Shown in pieces: positions 17,441 through 26,672 of a stretch of DNA of 64,000 nt (its first letter is position 1; each line of letters starts with the position of its first letter). A model generated the notes under the pieces. It did not search any database. It saw only the letters and a program-made list of their open reading frames with translations, and was not told the origin of the DNA. Origin of the DNA: DATBJG01 sp963790545 (GTDB lineage: Bacteria > Acidobacteriota > Vicinamibacteria > Vicinamibacterales > JAMQPK01). The DNA is taken from the NCBI GenBank assembly GCA_963790545.1, contig CAWBPA010000019.1:1-64000 (forward strand). Direction: 5' to 3'. Made by a program: the position numbers and the translations under genes.

Positions 17441-18254
17441 TCAACTTTCCTCCTCGGTCTTCCGGCGCTTCCCAAAGATCCAGGCGATCCCGATGCTGAG
17501 GACATAGAGTCCGCACATGGGGCCCGCCAGCAGCGCCTGGCTCATCGGGTCGCCGCTCGGCGTGACCACGGCCGACACGATAAAACAGATGAGCACGGCG
17601 TACTTGAAGTTGCGAGCCATCCAGCGTGCCGTTACGACGCCCATTCGCGCCAGGGCGAACACGAGCGTTGGCATCTGGAAGATCAGAGCCGTCGCAATCA
17701 TCATCCGCATGTAGAGCGAGAATGCGGGAGCAATCCGCGGCGTAAACGAGAGGAACTCGCTCTCGAAGCTTGCCAGGTACTTCCACATCAACGGGAACAC
17801 CAGATAGTGCGAAAAGGCCGCACCTCCGACGAATCCAGCGGTCATGAAGAAGATGAATGGAACTGCGAATTTCTTCTCGTTGGCATACAGGCCAGGCGCG
17901 ACGAAGAGCCAAATCTGAAGCGCGATTGCGGGCGCAGCAATGATCAAGCCGGCCAGTAGCGCCGTCTTGACGTACAGGAGAAACGCCTCGGTAGCTTCGG
18001 TGTAAATGAACTGGTGTCCGGGCGGCAGCATCTGCTGCAGCGGCACCATGATGAATGCCTGGATTCGATCGACGAAAAAAATCGAGAGGCCTACACCAAC
18101 AGCCAGCGCGATAAGTGCGCGGATCAGGCGCTTCCTGAAACTCGTCGAGGTGTTCCAGAAACGACATCTTGCCGCCGGCATCACGCTCGTCAGCGTCATC
18201 CCAGCGGTCGCGGTCGTTCTGGTTTTGCGGGTCGGGGAAGGGAACAACGGCCAT
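17441..18254 (-). CDS. tatC: Sec-independent protein translocase TatC, reading frame broken once
   Basis: TatC is the twin-arginine signal receptor of the inner membrane. The start at 18254 gives MAVVPFPDPQ and a hydrophilic tail, then the hallmark MSFLEHLDEF. The expected RKRLIRAL continues one frame over, so one extra base lies at about 18137 (TTT C AGG on the coding strand). After that the protein is complete: six hydrophobic segments, FVDRIQAFIMVPLQ, FIYTEATEAFLLYVKTALLAG, the conserved FVAPGLYANEKKF loop and the C-terminal VVTPSGDPMSQALLAGPM. It is downstream of tatA by 45 bases. TatC and TatA form the Tat translocase. Because everything else is conserved, the break is probably a consensus error, although UUU C would permit a tRNA slip into UUC. 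Confidence 0.9.
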
Positions 18255-18299
18255 GCCGTTCAGGCACCCGTCTTAGTCTCGGCCGTCTCGGCCGGGTGG

Positions 18300-18548
18300 T
18301 CAGCCTCGGCCACTGGCTCTGCCGGTGCGGGTGGTGGCGGAACGCTGGCCGCGTGCGGTCTGCTCGCGCTGCTCTTCTATCCGCACCTCATCTTCCAGAG
18401 TGTTCCGGAGCTCGTTCGAGGCGCGCTTGAACTCGGCCAGGCTGCGCCCCAGCGATTTGCCCAGCTCAGGCAGCTTCCGTGGCCCGAACACAAGGAGGGC
18501 AATCAAGAAGATAACGACCATTTCCATCATGCCGATTGAACCAAACAT
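18300..18548 (-). CDS. tatA: Sec-independent protein translocase TatA/TatB family
   Basis: ATG at 18548 with GGAG eight bases before it, 82 residues. The N-terminus MFGSIGMMEMVVIFLIALLV is the single TM helix, followed by FGPRKLPELGKSLGRSLAEF, the conserved hinge and amphipathic helix of TatA/TatB. The tail is charged and disordered. The same frame is open far upstream (to 19886), but that is antisense to the protease gene and not part of this protein. It pairs with tatC directly downstream. The short length and FGP hinge favour TatA over TatB. No second Tat subunit gene is seen nearby. Confidence 0.92.
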   Translation of the reverse strand: MFGSIGMMEMVVIFLIALLVFGPRKLPELGKSLGRSLAEFKRASNELRNTLEDEVRIEEQREQTARGQRSATTRTGRASGRG

Positions 18549-18692
18549 ACACGTGCTCCGAAAAGGTGACCCGCGTTCCTCTAAGTGACTGATCTTATTA
18601 TAGAAACCTCGATCGGGACGGGTCAAGCGAGAGTCACGGTCGGGCGGCCGGAACTCGTTGCAGGGGCTGGGGTTTCTTGTTACCATCGAAGG

Positions 18693-20312
18693 ATGCGTAC
18701 GTACAGGTCTATGTGGGTCGCTCTCCTGGCGATCGCCGGCTCGGCGGTCATTGGCGGATTCTTCGGCGGTCGCGTTCTCGCCACACAGGACGATATTCCG
18801 CAGCATTACAGCGTCTTTGACTCTGCGCTGAAAGCGGTGGAAGCCAATTACGTCGAAAAGGTCGAGACCGAACAGCTGATCTACGGCGCCATCCACGGCA
18901 TGCTTCAGACGCTCGATCCGCATTCGAGCTTCATGAGTCCGCGGGACTACGCTCGGATTCGCGAACGGCAAGAGGGGCGGTACTACGGCCTGGGGATTCA
19001 GATTCTCGTGACGGATGGTGACATCACGGTGTCCACCGTTTTCGAGGGTTCTCCCGCCTATCAAAAGGGGCTCCGTACTGGCGACGTCATCGCGCGCATC
19101 GAGGGCGAGACCACCAAAGGCTGGACGAGCGATCAAGCGGTTGGCAAGCTGCGCGGCCAGCGCGGCACGACCGTGCGGATTTCGGTACGGCGTTACGGCT
19201 ATGACGCGCTGATTGACATGGACGTTCTGCGCGACGAGATCCACATTCCAAGTATCCCGGCCGTACTGTTGGTCGATGCTTCCACGGGCTACGTTCGTCT
19301 CCAGGACTTTACTGAGAACACCGACCGGGAGCTTGGTGCGGCGCTCAAGACCCTCTCGGGCAAGGGCATGAAGCGCCTGCTCCTCGATCTCCGGAGCAAC
19401 CCTGGCGGTCCGCTCGATCAAGCGATCCGCGTGTCCAACCGGTTCCTGCCCCGAGGTGAGCTCATTGTCTATACGCGCGGCAGAGTTCCCAATTCGGATC
19501 AGGACTATCGCGCGACCGAAAACAGCGAGTACACGGATCTTCCAGTCGTCGTGCTGACCAACCGCAATAGCGCCAGTGCGTCCGAGATTGTGTCTGGCGC
19601 AATGCAGGATCACGACCGCGCGCTCATCGTGGGCGAGACCACGTTTGGAAAGGCGTTGGTGCAGTCGGTCTATCGCGTCAGCCAGGGAGCTGGTCTTGCG
19701 CTGACCACGGCGCGGTACTTCACTCCGAGCGGCCGGATGATTCAGCGTCCCTGGGATGGTACGTTCGATGAGTACTTGACCTACACCTATCGCGATCAGA
19801 AAGAGCGCGAACACTCCCAGGCCGACCTGAAATACACCGACTCCGGACGACGAGTGTTCAGTGGCGGAGGGATCGAGCCCGATCATCGACTGGATGGTCA
19901 GACGGAAGGGTTCAGCCCAGGGCGTATCGGACGCACGCTTTACAACCGCGGTGTGTTCATCGGCTACGCGCAGCGCTTTACGGCTGAAGGTGATCGGCGG
20001 GTGACTGCGGAATCAAAAAATCGGCGCGTGGTGACGTCGAATTTCGACGTCGATTCGGCACTGCTCGAGGACTTCAAGCAGTACGCCAAGGTTGAGATTC
20101 CAAGATACGACGAGGCAGGGTTCCAGAGCGATCTGGACTTCATCCGGGCGATGGTGCGCTTCGAGATTAATCGTGCCCTGTTTGGTATGGCCGAGGCTCG
20201 TCGTCATCTGCTGACGGCCGACCCGCAGGCGAAGCTTGCCATGAGTCTGTTTGACGAGGCGGAAAAGCTCAATCGGAGCGCCCGCAGCCGCAAGACGGTT
20301 GCCGCCAGATAG
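18693..20312 (+). CDS. S41-family C-terminal processing peptidase
   Basis: 539 residues from ATG 18693; the frame is open to 18585, but that upstream part is not protein-like. A TM or signal segment (WVALLAIAGSAVIGGFF) lies at about residues 7-24. A PDZ domain at about 90-170 contains YGLGIQI and SPAYQKGLRTGDVIARIEG. The S41 protease core follows, with GYVRLQDFTENTD, LLLDLRSNPGG and the catalytic Ser in NRNSASASEIVSGAM (about residue 297) and Lys in TTFGKALVQS (about 320). Such periplasmic enzymes trim C-termini of envelope proteins. The C-terminal 130 residues are helical. It diverges from tatA, with about 145 bases between the two starts. Confidence 0.93.
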   Translation: MRTYRSMWVALLAIAGSAVIGGFFGGRVLATQDDIPQHYSVFDSALKAVEANYVEKVETEQLIYGAIHGMLQTLDPHSSFMSPRDYARIRERQEGRYYGLGIQILVTDGDITVSTVFEGSPAYQKGLRTGDVIARIEGETTKGWTSDQAVGKLRGQRGTTVRISVRRYGYDALIDMDVLRDEIHIPSIPAVLLVDASTGYVRLQDFTENTDRELGAALKTLSGKGMKRLLLDLRSNPGGPLDQAIRVSNRFLPRGELIVYTRGRVPNSDQDYRATENSEYTDLPVVVLTNRNSASASEIVSGAMQDHDRALIVGETTFGKALVQSVYRVSQGAGLALTTARYFTPSGRMIQRPWDGTFDEYLTYTYRDQKEREHSQADLKYTDSGRRVFSGGGIEPDHRLDGQTEGFSPGRIGRTLYNRGVFIGYAQRFTAEGDRRVTAESKNRRVVTSNFDVDSALLEDFKQYAKVEIPRYDEAGFQSDLDFIRAMVRFEINRALFGMAEARRHLLTADPQAKLAMSLFDEAEKLNRSARSRKTVAAR

Positions 20313-20673
20313 GTCGAACGACCAATTGCGGTCCTCGGCGTTAGCCGAGCGAAGGGGAGGCAGGAACACAACAGTTGGGGCATGAGTTTCAGCTTGCCCC
20401 ATGATCTTGCGCTTGGTACACTGACCGGCACTGATTCCCGGGGCCGCGCGACTACAAAGGAGTGGTCGGGCGAGGAATCAGAGATTCGCGTCGTTGCTCA
20501 CCAAGGCGGTCAATTTCAACCGATACGAGCGCTCCCAGCCGCTCGGTGGTCACGCTCATGCGCGACCGTCGTGCGGCTCTTTTTTTTTCAGCCGTCTGCC
20601 ATCAGCGTTTTCAGCCATCAGCTTACCGACGCGCGAAAACGCCGTGAAAGCCGATAGCTTGTAGAGAGACACC
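20313..20673. other. Intergenic region between the S41 protease and smc
   Basis: About 360 bases with no convincing gene. The right part holds a T-run (20580-20588) followed by degenerate CAGCC.TCAGC words (20588-20625), as in the intergenic repeat family elsewhere in the window. A short open frame at 20382-20657 has no family resemblance and atypical composition. I see no tRNA. Confidence 0.6.
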
Positions 20674-23600
20674 ATGCGTCTGCAACAGCTCGACATTGCC
20701 GGTTTCAAGTCGTTTTCCGATCGGGCGCACCTGGCGTTCGACCGGGGTGTGACCGCGATTGTGGGTCCGAACGGGTGCGGGAAGAGCAACCTTGCTGACG
20801 CGATCACCTGGGTGCTCGGCGAACAGAGTGCGAAGAGCCTGCGCGGCGACCGCATGGAAGACGTGATCTTCAGCGGGAGCGATGCCCGCAAGCCTACGGC
20901 GGCGGCGGAAGTCCGAGCAATGTTTGCGGAAGTGCTGGTGCGTGCCGCAAATGGCAACGGCCATGGCAACGGCAATGGCCACGGCCACATGCACGACGAA
21001 GTGGAGGAGGCGCTGCAGACACGGTCGGTGGAAATTACGCGGCGCCTCTACAGATCGGGTGAAAGCGAGTACCTCATCGACGGAGAGGTCTGCCGGCTTC
21101 GGGACGTACACGAGCTGCTGATGGATACAGGCCTGGGAGCGAAAGCCTACGCCATCATCGAGCAGGGAAAAATCGGCATGATTTTGAGCTCGCGGCCGAC
21201 CGATCGCCGTCAGCTCATCGAGGAAGCTGCCGGCATCACGAAGTACAAAGCCCGGCGCCGCGCCGCCGAGCTGAAGCTGGAAGCGTCACAGCAGAACCTC
21301 ACCCGCATCGACGACATCATTTTCGAGATTGAAAAGCAAGTGAGCGCCTTGAAGCGTCAAGCGGCCAAGGCGCGACGCTACAAGCGTCTCCGCAGCGAGC
21401 TGAGGCAGTGGGAGAAGATTCTCTTCGCGCGCAAGTACCGGGACCTCGCCCAGAACCTCGAGACTGCTCGTGCGAAACTCGATCGCGCTCGTGGCGACGA
21501 AATCGCGGCCGCCGGGGCGTTGTCTGGCGTCGAATCAGATTTCAGCCGTGTCCGGATCGATCTGGCCGAAGATGAATCGGCGGCCACGCGTGCGAGAGAA
21601 GCCGTCCACGGACACGAACTCGAGATGGGTCGGCGGCAGCAGCAGATTCAACTGGATGAACAACACGTCGGCCACCTTCGATCGCGGGCGGAGGAGCTGG
21701 AGACGGAGCTCGCGGCCCTCGAGGCAAAGCGAGAGCCCGGCGTTGTTGCGGTCGCGGAAAGACGTCAGGCCGCCACGCGCGCCGTAACCGAACGAGATGA
21801 AGCGGTCGCCGGCCTGCAACAGGTTGAGGCCGATCAACGCGCGGTGGCCCGACGCATTGAAGGCCTGGAAGCCGACGTTGAGGCCGCACGTGCCGAGGTC
21901 TTTGCCGCTCTCAACTCCGCCACGGCATTGAGACATGCTGTGGAGCACGCGGGTCTGTCACGTGAGCGGGTCACCGAACAACTATCCAAACTGGATCTCG
22001 AGCTGGCGGAAGTCTCTCGTGAGGTCGAGCGTGTCAGAGGTGAGCGCACGGCGGCCTCTCAGGCCCTGAGACGTGCCCAGCAGTCGGCCGAAGCCACCAA
22101 ACTGGCTCGCAGCGCCCGTGATGCCGAGCTGGCCAGCGCTCGCATCGAGCTCGAATGGCGCACGCAGGCGCTGCGCACGATGGAGCGCGAACTGGCCGCC
22201 CTCTCTGCGCGTCTGGGCTCGCTCGAAGAACTCGATTCCGCCCGGGCCGGTTACACCGATGCCGCGAAGATGCTTCTAGCGGAGGCGAATGGTCGGGTGC
22301 AGCAGATGGGGTCGGTGGCGGATTGTCTGGAAGTCGAGCCGCGGTACGAACGGGCGGTCGAGGCATGTCTGGGCGATTTGCTTCAGCACGTGCTCGTCCC
22401 CCGCACGGAACACGCGCTGGCTGCCCTGCAAATCGTGTCCGATGCGAAGGTCGGCCGATGCGGTCTGCTGATGGTCGAGCCCTCGAGCGAAACGACTGAC
22501 GTGCCAGATCCGGCTACGACATCAGATGTCGCCGGCCTGCGCGCGCTTGGTTCGGTGCTCCGAATAGAAGGCCCTCACGGCCCGGCGATTCGATCCGCGA
22601 TTGGTGAAGCCTGGATCGCGGAAGACCTGGAGCCGGCGCTGACCGCATCTGGACAAGTGCGTGCGCCAATTGTGACCCTGGCGGGTGAGGTCGTCCGCGG
22701 TCCGCATGTGGTGTCGGGAGGCCTGGGTGACGAGACCCTCGGCATTCTCGCCGTCAAGCGCGAGATCAAGGAACTGCGAGATCGCCTGTTACTCGAACGC
22801 GAAGGGCTCGCACACTGTGCCGGCGAAGTGTCCACGCTGGAAACGGCCATTGCTCAAGCGGTTGCCGCCGTCGCGGCGTTGAACGCCGAACAGCACCGGC
22901 AGGAAAAGGCCATGGTTGCGCTGGAGTTCCAGTTGCAGCGCGCCACCGAAGATGCGGATCGACTTGCGAAGAAGTCCGACTTGATTGACACCGAACGGCA
23001 TTCGGCAGAGGACGAGCGCCACGTGCTGGACGCCCGCCAGACCGAGGCCCGTCTGTCGATCGCCAGACTCGAACAGGAGCAGCACGCTGCCGACGAACGA
23101 CTCGGACAAGCGCAACGGCGGCTCCTCGAGGCTCGAGAAACCCTGGACGAGTTGAACCGACGTTTGGCCGAAGGCAAGGCTGCTCACGCCGCGCTGACCG
23201 AACGTGCAGCGGGGCTGGCGACCGACGTCACGCGCCTCGAGGAGGCCGCGGCTGAACTGGACGCTCGAGCGGCCGCAAGCCGGGCCGACGCTCGACAGGC
23301 AGCGCAGCAGCGCGAGGCGCTCGAACGCGCAATCCGTGACAACACGCAGAAGCTCGACGGGCAGCTGAGCACCCTCGACGAACTGCGCGCGAAGGTGCGC
23401 AGCGCCGAAGACCTGGTGAACTCTCGTCGTGGAGATGTTGATCAGCGCGAAGCTGGCGTCCGCGAGGCTCGTCGCCGCCTCGAGGAGGCGCGGGCATCCG
23501 TGGCCGCGCTGGATCTCGATCGAGCCACCGCCGAAAGTCACCTGTCGCACCTTGCGGCCTCGTGTGTGGATACCGTGCAAGCCACGCTCGACGACGTCCT

Positions 23601-24384
23601 GGCTGAAATCGAACAGGCGGAAGCCAGTGGCCCGCTCGCGAGTCCGCTGTCAGCCGTCGCGGAACGTGGTGGACTCGAGGAAGACGGAGAAGAAGGCGAG
23701 GAGCCGCTGGAGATCTCGGCCGCCGATCAGCCTCAGGGTGAGATGGGGCCCGAGGAAGTGATTGCAGGTCTGCGAAACAAGCTCGACCGGCTTGGCGCCG
23801 TGAACATGATGGCGATTGAGCAGTTCGATGAGCTGTCAACGCGGCACACCTTCCTGTCGACCCAGCGGAAAGACCTGGTGGAGTCGATTGCGGCCACGGG
23901 AGAAACAATCAAGCGGATTGACGACACGACCAAGCAGCGCTTCCGAGAGGCGTTCGACACCATCAATGTCAATTTCCAGCAGACCTTCAGCACCCTCTTT
24001 GGCGGAGGTCGGGCCGGACTCGCACTGCTCGACGAGAACGACCTGCTCGAAACGGGTATCGAGATCATCGCACAGCCTCCCGGCAAGCGGCTCCAGAGCG
24101 TCCAGTTGCTGTCCGGCGGAGAAAAGGCGCTCACCGCCATCGCCCTGATGTTTGCCATCTTCAAGTACAAGCCGAGCCCGTTCTGCGTGCTGGACGAGAT
24201 CGATGCGCCTTTGGACGATGCGAACATCGGCCGGTTCGTCGAAATGCTGAAGGGCATGCTGCAGCACACGCAGTTCATCTTGATCACGCATAATCGAAAA
24301 ACCATGGAAATTGCGGATCGACTGTACGGCGTGACCATGGAAGAGCCAGGCGTATCGAAGCTCGTCTCCCTCCAGCTCAACTGA
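20674..24384 (+). CDS. smc: Chromosome segregation protein SMC
   Basis: 1236 residues, the usual SMC size. Walker A GPNGCGKSNL lies at 31-40 and the QSAKSLRG segment follows. Two long coiled coils rich in Ala/Glu/Arg run from about 165 to 500 and from about 690 to 1010, flanking a hinge (about 510-680, GYTDAAKMLLAEANGRVQQM, LGDLLQHVLV). The C-terminal head has the signature LLSGGEKALTAIALMFAI at about 1145 and Walker B FCVLDEIDAPLDDANI at about 1172. It is the DNA-entrapping ATPase of condensin. An unusual Asn/Gly/His run lies within the N-terminal head at about 93-107. No scpA or scpB gene lies in the window. Confidence 0.97.
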   Translation: MRLQQLDIAGFKSFSDRAHLAFDRGVTAIVGPNGCGKSNLADAITWVLGEQSAKSLRGDRMEDVIFSGSDARKPTAAAEVRAMFAEVLVRAANGNGHGNGNGHGHMHDEVEEALQTRSVEITRRLYRSGESEYLIDGEVCRLRDVHELLMDTGLGAKAYAIIEQGKIGMILSSRPTDRRQLIEEAAGITKYKARRRAAELKLEASQQNLTRIDDIIFEIEKQVSALKRQAAKARRYKRLRSELRQWEKILFARKYRDLAQNLETARAKLDRARGDEIAAAGALSGVESDFSRVRIDLAEDESAATRAREAVHGHELEMGRRQQQIQLDEQHVGHLRSRAEELETELAALEAKREPGVVAVAERRQAATRAVTERDEAVAGLQQVEADQRAVARRIEGLEADVEAARAEVFAALNSATALRHAVEHAGLSRERVTEQLSKLDLELAEVSREVERVRGERTAASQALRRAQQSAEATKLARSARDAELASARIELEWRTQALRTMERELAALSARLGSLEELDSARAGYTDAAKMLLAEANGRVQQMGSVADCLEVEPRYERAVEACLGDLLQHVLVPRTEHALAALQIVSDAKVGRCGLLMVEPSSETTDVPDPATTSDVAGLRALGSVLRIEGPHGPAIRSAIGEAWIAEDLEPALTASGQVRAPIVTLAGEVVRGPHVVSGGLGDETLGILAVKREIKELRDRLLLEREGLAHCAGEVSTLETAIAQAVAAVAALNAEQHRQEKAMVALEFQLQRATEDADRLAKKSDLIDTERHSAEDERHVLDARQTEARLSIARLEQEQHAADERLGQAQRRLLEARETLDELNRRLAEGKAAHAALTERAAGLATDVTRLEEAAAELDARAAASRADARQAAQQREALERAIRDNTQKLDGQLSTLDELRAKVRSAEDLVNSRRGDVDQREAGVREARRRLEEARASVAALDLDRATAESHLSHLAASCVDTVQATLDDVLAEIEQAEASGPLASPLSAVAERGGLEEDGEEGEEPLEISAADQPQGEMGPEEVIAGLRNKLDRLGAVNMMAIEQFDELSTRHTFLSTQRKDLVESIAATGETIKRIDDTTKQRFREAFDTINVNFQQTFSTLFGGGRAGLALLDENDLLETGIEIIAQPPGKRLQSVQLLSGGEKALTAIALMFAIFKYKPSPFCVLDEIDAPLDDANIGRFVEMLKGMLQHTQFILITHNRKTMEIADRLYGVTMEEPGVSKLVSLQLN

Positions 24385-24386
24385 CA

Positions 24387-24404
24387 CGGACCCTGAAGGG
24401 TCCG
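24387..24404 (+). terminator. Hairpin just after smc
   Basis: A perfect 8-bp stem CGGACCCT / AGGGTCCG with a 2-base spacer begins three bases after the smc stop. It lacks a T-tract, so it may be a transcript-end stabiliser or a Rho-dependent site rather than an intrinsic terminator. Confidence 0.5.
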
Positions 24405-24478
24405 CGCTACGCAATGCTCACATCTTCGGTATGAACATTCCGCTCAGGTTTCGCGTAAGTACCACACAGGAGAGGTCC

Positions 24479-25294
24479 ATGACAGTCACTGTGTGCCTGC
24501 GCGCAGCCATCGGGCTGGTCCTGGTTGGCGCCTTCACTGCCGGGTGCGATGTTTCGATCAAGGACGGCAACGTCTCGCTCGATCTCGTCACCGGAAAGGC
24601 GGTCGACGATTCGACCCGTACCTACACGATTGCGCCGGACGGCGTGGTCGAGATCGAAAATCGCAACGGTTCGATTGAGGTCAACTCATCTGAGGCGTCC
24701 GAGCTCGAGGTTGTCATCAGCAGGCAGGCAGAGGCGCGCAGCGATGAAGCGGCGCGAGCGCTTCTCCAGCAGGTCGAAATCCTTGAGGAGCGGGCACCTG
24801 CCCGCATCCGGCTGGAAACCAGGGCTCCCGCGGACAGCTCGACCCGCGTCAACTACACGGTTCGCGCGCCGCGATCGTTGTCGACCGTGCTCAAGACCGA
24901 GAACGGCCGGGTGGTGGTGAACGGAATGGCCGGTGCCGTGCGAGCGTCCGGCAGCAATGGCCCCATCAATGGCAAGGGGCTGACGGGCGCGGTGCAGGCG
25001 AGCACGATAAATGGCCCCGTTCGCATGGATCTCCCTCTCGTGGGTGGCGAAATCAGCCTCGCGACCGTCAACGGACCCGTTCGTCTGGTCATCCCGACAA
25101 CGGTGAAGGCCGACTTTTCCGCACGATCGCTCAACGGTCGAATCGTATCGTCCGGCCTGACATTCGAGAATCTCGACCAGAAGTCTGGACGCGAGATGGA
25201 AGCCCGGCTCAACGGCGGCGGTCCCCGTGTTCGCCTCGAGACGACAAACGGCCCGATCTTCATCGCGACGGGCTCGGAGGACGTCGAGAGATAA
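24479..25294 (+). CDS. DUF4097-type beta-helical lipoprotein
   Basis: The start at ATG 24479 is set by AGGAGAGG immediately upstream; the frame is open to 24431. 271 residues. The N-terminus has a hydrophobic core and a lipobox-like AFTAGC, so it is probably a lipoprotein. The rest is a repetitive beta-structure with the IENRNGSIEVNS, LKTENGRVVVNGM, SGSNGPINGKGL, STINGPVRMDLP, ATVNGPVRLVIP and ETTNGPIFIATG turns, each about 20 residues apart, as in DUF4097 proteins. Members are common next to anti-sigma or stress genes, but the function is unknown. It is followed by an M48 protease gene 70 bases later. Confidence 0.85.
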   Translation: MTVTVCLRAAIGLVLVGAFTAGCDVSIKDGNVSLDLVTGKAVDDSTRTYTIAPDGVVEIENRNGSIEVNSSEASELEVVISRQAEARSDEAARALLQQVEILEERAPARIRLETRAPADSSTRVNYTVRAPRSLSTVLKTENGRVVVNGMAGAVRASGSNGPINGKGLTGAVQASTINGPVRMDLPLVGGEISLATVNGPVRLVIPTTVKADFSARSLNGRIVSSGLTFENLDQKSGREMEARLNGGGPRVRLETTNGPIFIATGSEDVER

Positions 25295-25364
25295 GAGCGG
25301 CGTGTGCCTGCCGACAGCCTGCCTTTCGCGTCCCTCTCGCGCACTGCAAACGACATCGTTCCTG

Positions 25365-26549
25365 ATGAACGAAGACAAAGCGTCCCGATATCATCGACTC
25401 TCTCGCCGCGCTCGCGTTGCTGGCGCGGTCTGGTCGACCTCGCTCGTCGCCACGCTCGTGGCAACGTCGTTGTCCGCGTTCATGCGTGACGTCGCGATTC
25501 AGTATGCGAACGCGGTGCCCGCGCCGGCCGCGCTCACACCGTCTTTGGTCGTCGTGATCTATGTGATGATGCTGGCAGGCTTGCACGAATGCGGTGCGCT
25601 GCCGTTGGCGTACTACCGCGGTCACGTCCTCGAGTCTCGATACGATCTCTCCAGACAAAGCGCCGGACGGTGGTGGCGAACGTACATCAAGGAGGCTGCG
25701 GTTGGCCTTGGATTCCTGCAGGTGTGTGCCGTCTGCCTCTATGCGCTCATTGGGTGGTGGCCGAACGCATGGTGGATTGCCGCCACGATCGGTTGGTCCG
25801 TGGGGATGGTCTGCCTGGCCAGGCTCGGACCGGTGCTGCTGTTCCCGCTGTTCTACGAGGTCAAGCCAGTCCAGCGTGACGAGTTGCACGAGGATTTGAT
25901 CAGGCTGACGCGCAAAGCGGGCACTCAGGCGGTGGGTGTGTATCGTTGGACGCTGAGCGATTCCACGCGCAAAGCCAACGCCGCGCTGGTCGGTCTGGGG
26001 CGCACGCGTCGGATTCTGCTGTCCGACACCCTGCTTTCAGACTATTCGAATGATGAGATTACGGTCGTGCTTGCGCACGAGCTGGGGCATCACGTGCACG
26101 GCGACATCTGGCGAGGTCTGGGCCTGGACGCGGCGGTCCGATTCATCAGTTTTTATGCGGCGCACCGCGGCGTGCTCGTGATCGGCCCAATGACCGGCGT
26201 CATGCATGCGGCGGACGTCGCCGGGTTGCCGCTCATCCTGCTTGTGTGCGGGACGCTCTCGATGGTTGCGCAACCGCTGGCCAATGCGCGATCGCGCGCG
26301 CAGGAGCGGCGCGCCGATCGGTTTGCCCTCGACTTGACCGACAACTCACCGGCCTTCGTGTCGGCCATGCGCCGGCTCGCACAACAGAATCTGGCAGAGG
26401 AGCATCCGTCGCGGTGGGTACAGACCCTGTTCCACACCCATCCTTCCACAGCCGAGCGATTGGCAATTGCCCGCGCCGCCCGCCCGTCTACTCGACCATC
26501 ACCCGCCCTGATCAACTCGACCATGGCAGACATTGAGGGACGACGATAA
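25365..26549 (+). CDS. M48-family membrane metalloprotease (Ste24/HtpX-like)
   Basis: The frame is open to 25227 across the end of the lipoprotein gene, but ATG 25365 (MNEDKASRYHRLSRRAR) is the sensible start, giving 394 residues. Several TM segments occur in the N-terminal half. The zinc site HELGHH lies in VVLAHELGHHVHGDIWRGLG, with the downstream third ligand in AQERRADRFALDL. The C-terminal FHTHPSTAERLAIA is typical of CAAX-protease-like M48 enzymes. DSTRKANAALVGLGRTRRILLSDTLL is the conserved segment before the zinc helix. It probably degrades or matures membrane proteins. Together with the upstream lipoprotein it may form a two-gene unit. Confidence 0.92.
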   Translation: MNEDKASRYHRLSRRARVAGAVWSTSLVATLVATSLSAFMRDVAIQYANAVPAPAALTPSLVVVIYVMMLAGLHECGALPLAYYRGHVLESRYDLSRQSAGRWWRTYIKEAAVGLGFLQVCAVCLYALIGWWPNAWWIAATIGWSVGMVCLARLGPVLLFPLFYEVKPVQRDELHEDLIRLTRKAGTQAVGVYRWTLSDSTRKANAALVGLGRTRRILLSDTLLSDYSNDEITVVLAHELGHHVHGDIWRGLGLDAAVRFISFYAAHRGVLVIGPMTGVMHAADVAGLPLILLVCGTLSMVAQPLANARSRAQERRADRFALDLTDNSPAFVSAMRRLAQQNLAEEHPSRWVQTLFHTHPSTAERLAIARAARPSTRPSPALINSTMADIEGRR

Positions 26550-26577
26550 CGGAGAACTGAGAGCCTGTGAACCCTTC

Positions 26578-26634
26578 AACGCGAAGGACGCCGAGGACGC
26601 GGAGTGCCTCCGCGGACTCTGCGACCTTTGCGTT
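26578..26634. repeat. Inverted pair of 9-bp-period repeats
   Basis: Arm 26578-26604 reads as nonamers of the (A)ACGC.GAGG type, and arm 26608-26634 is its imperfect reverse complement with a 3-base spacer. Flanking words CTGTGAAC occur on both sides (near 26564 and 26655). It lies between convergent genes. Confidence 0.7.
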
Positions 26635-26672
26635 AGGCCTTAAGGACTGAAACCTGTGAACTGGAGACTGTC

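Noticed and set aside
15738..17507. A 589-codon open frame on the + strand opposite the OmpA-like gene
   Set aside because: Its translation is dominated by Arg, Pro, His and Gly and matches no fold. It arises because the OmpA-like gene uses G or C in almost all third positions. The - strand protein has a signal peptide, barrel and a clear OmpA domain.
18549..19886. Long - strand frame upstream of tatA
   Set aside because: It is antisense to the S41 protease gene and has no protein-like motifs; only the last 82 codons are TatA, with its own start and ribosome binding site.
20382..20657. Small + strand frame between the protease and smc
   Set aside because: No ribosome binding site, no family resemblance, and its end runs into repeat words and a T-run.
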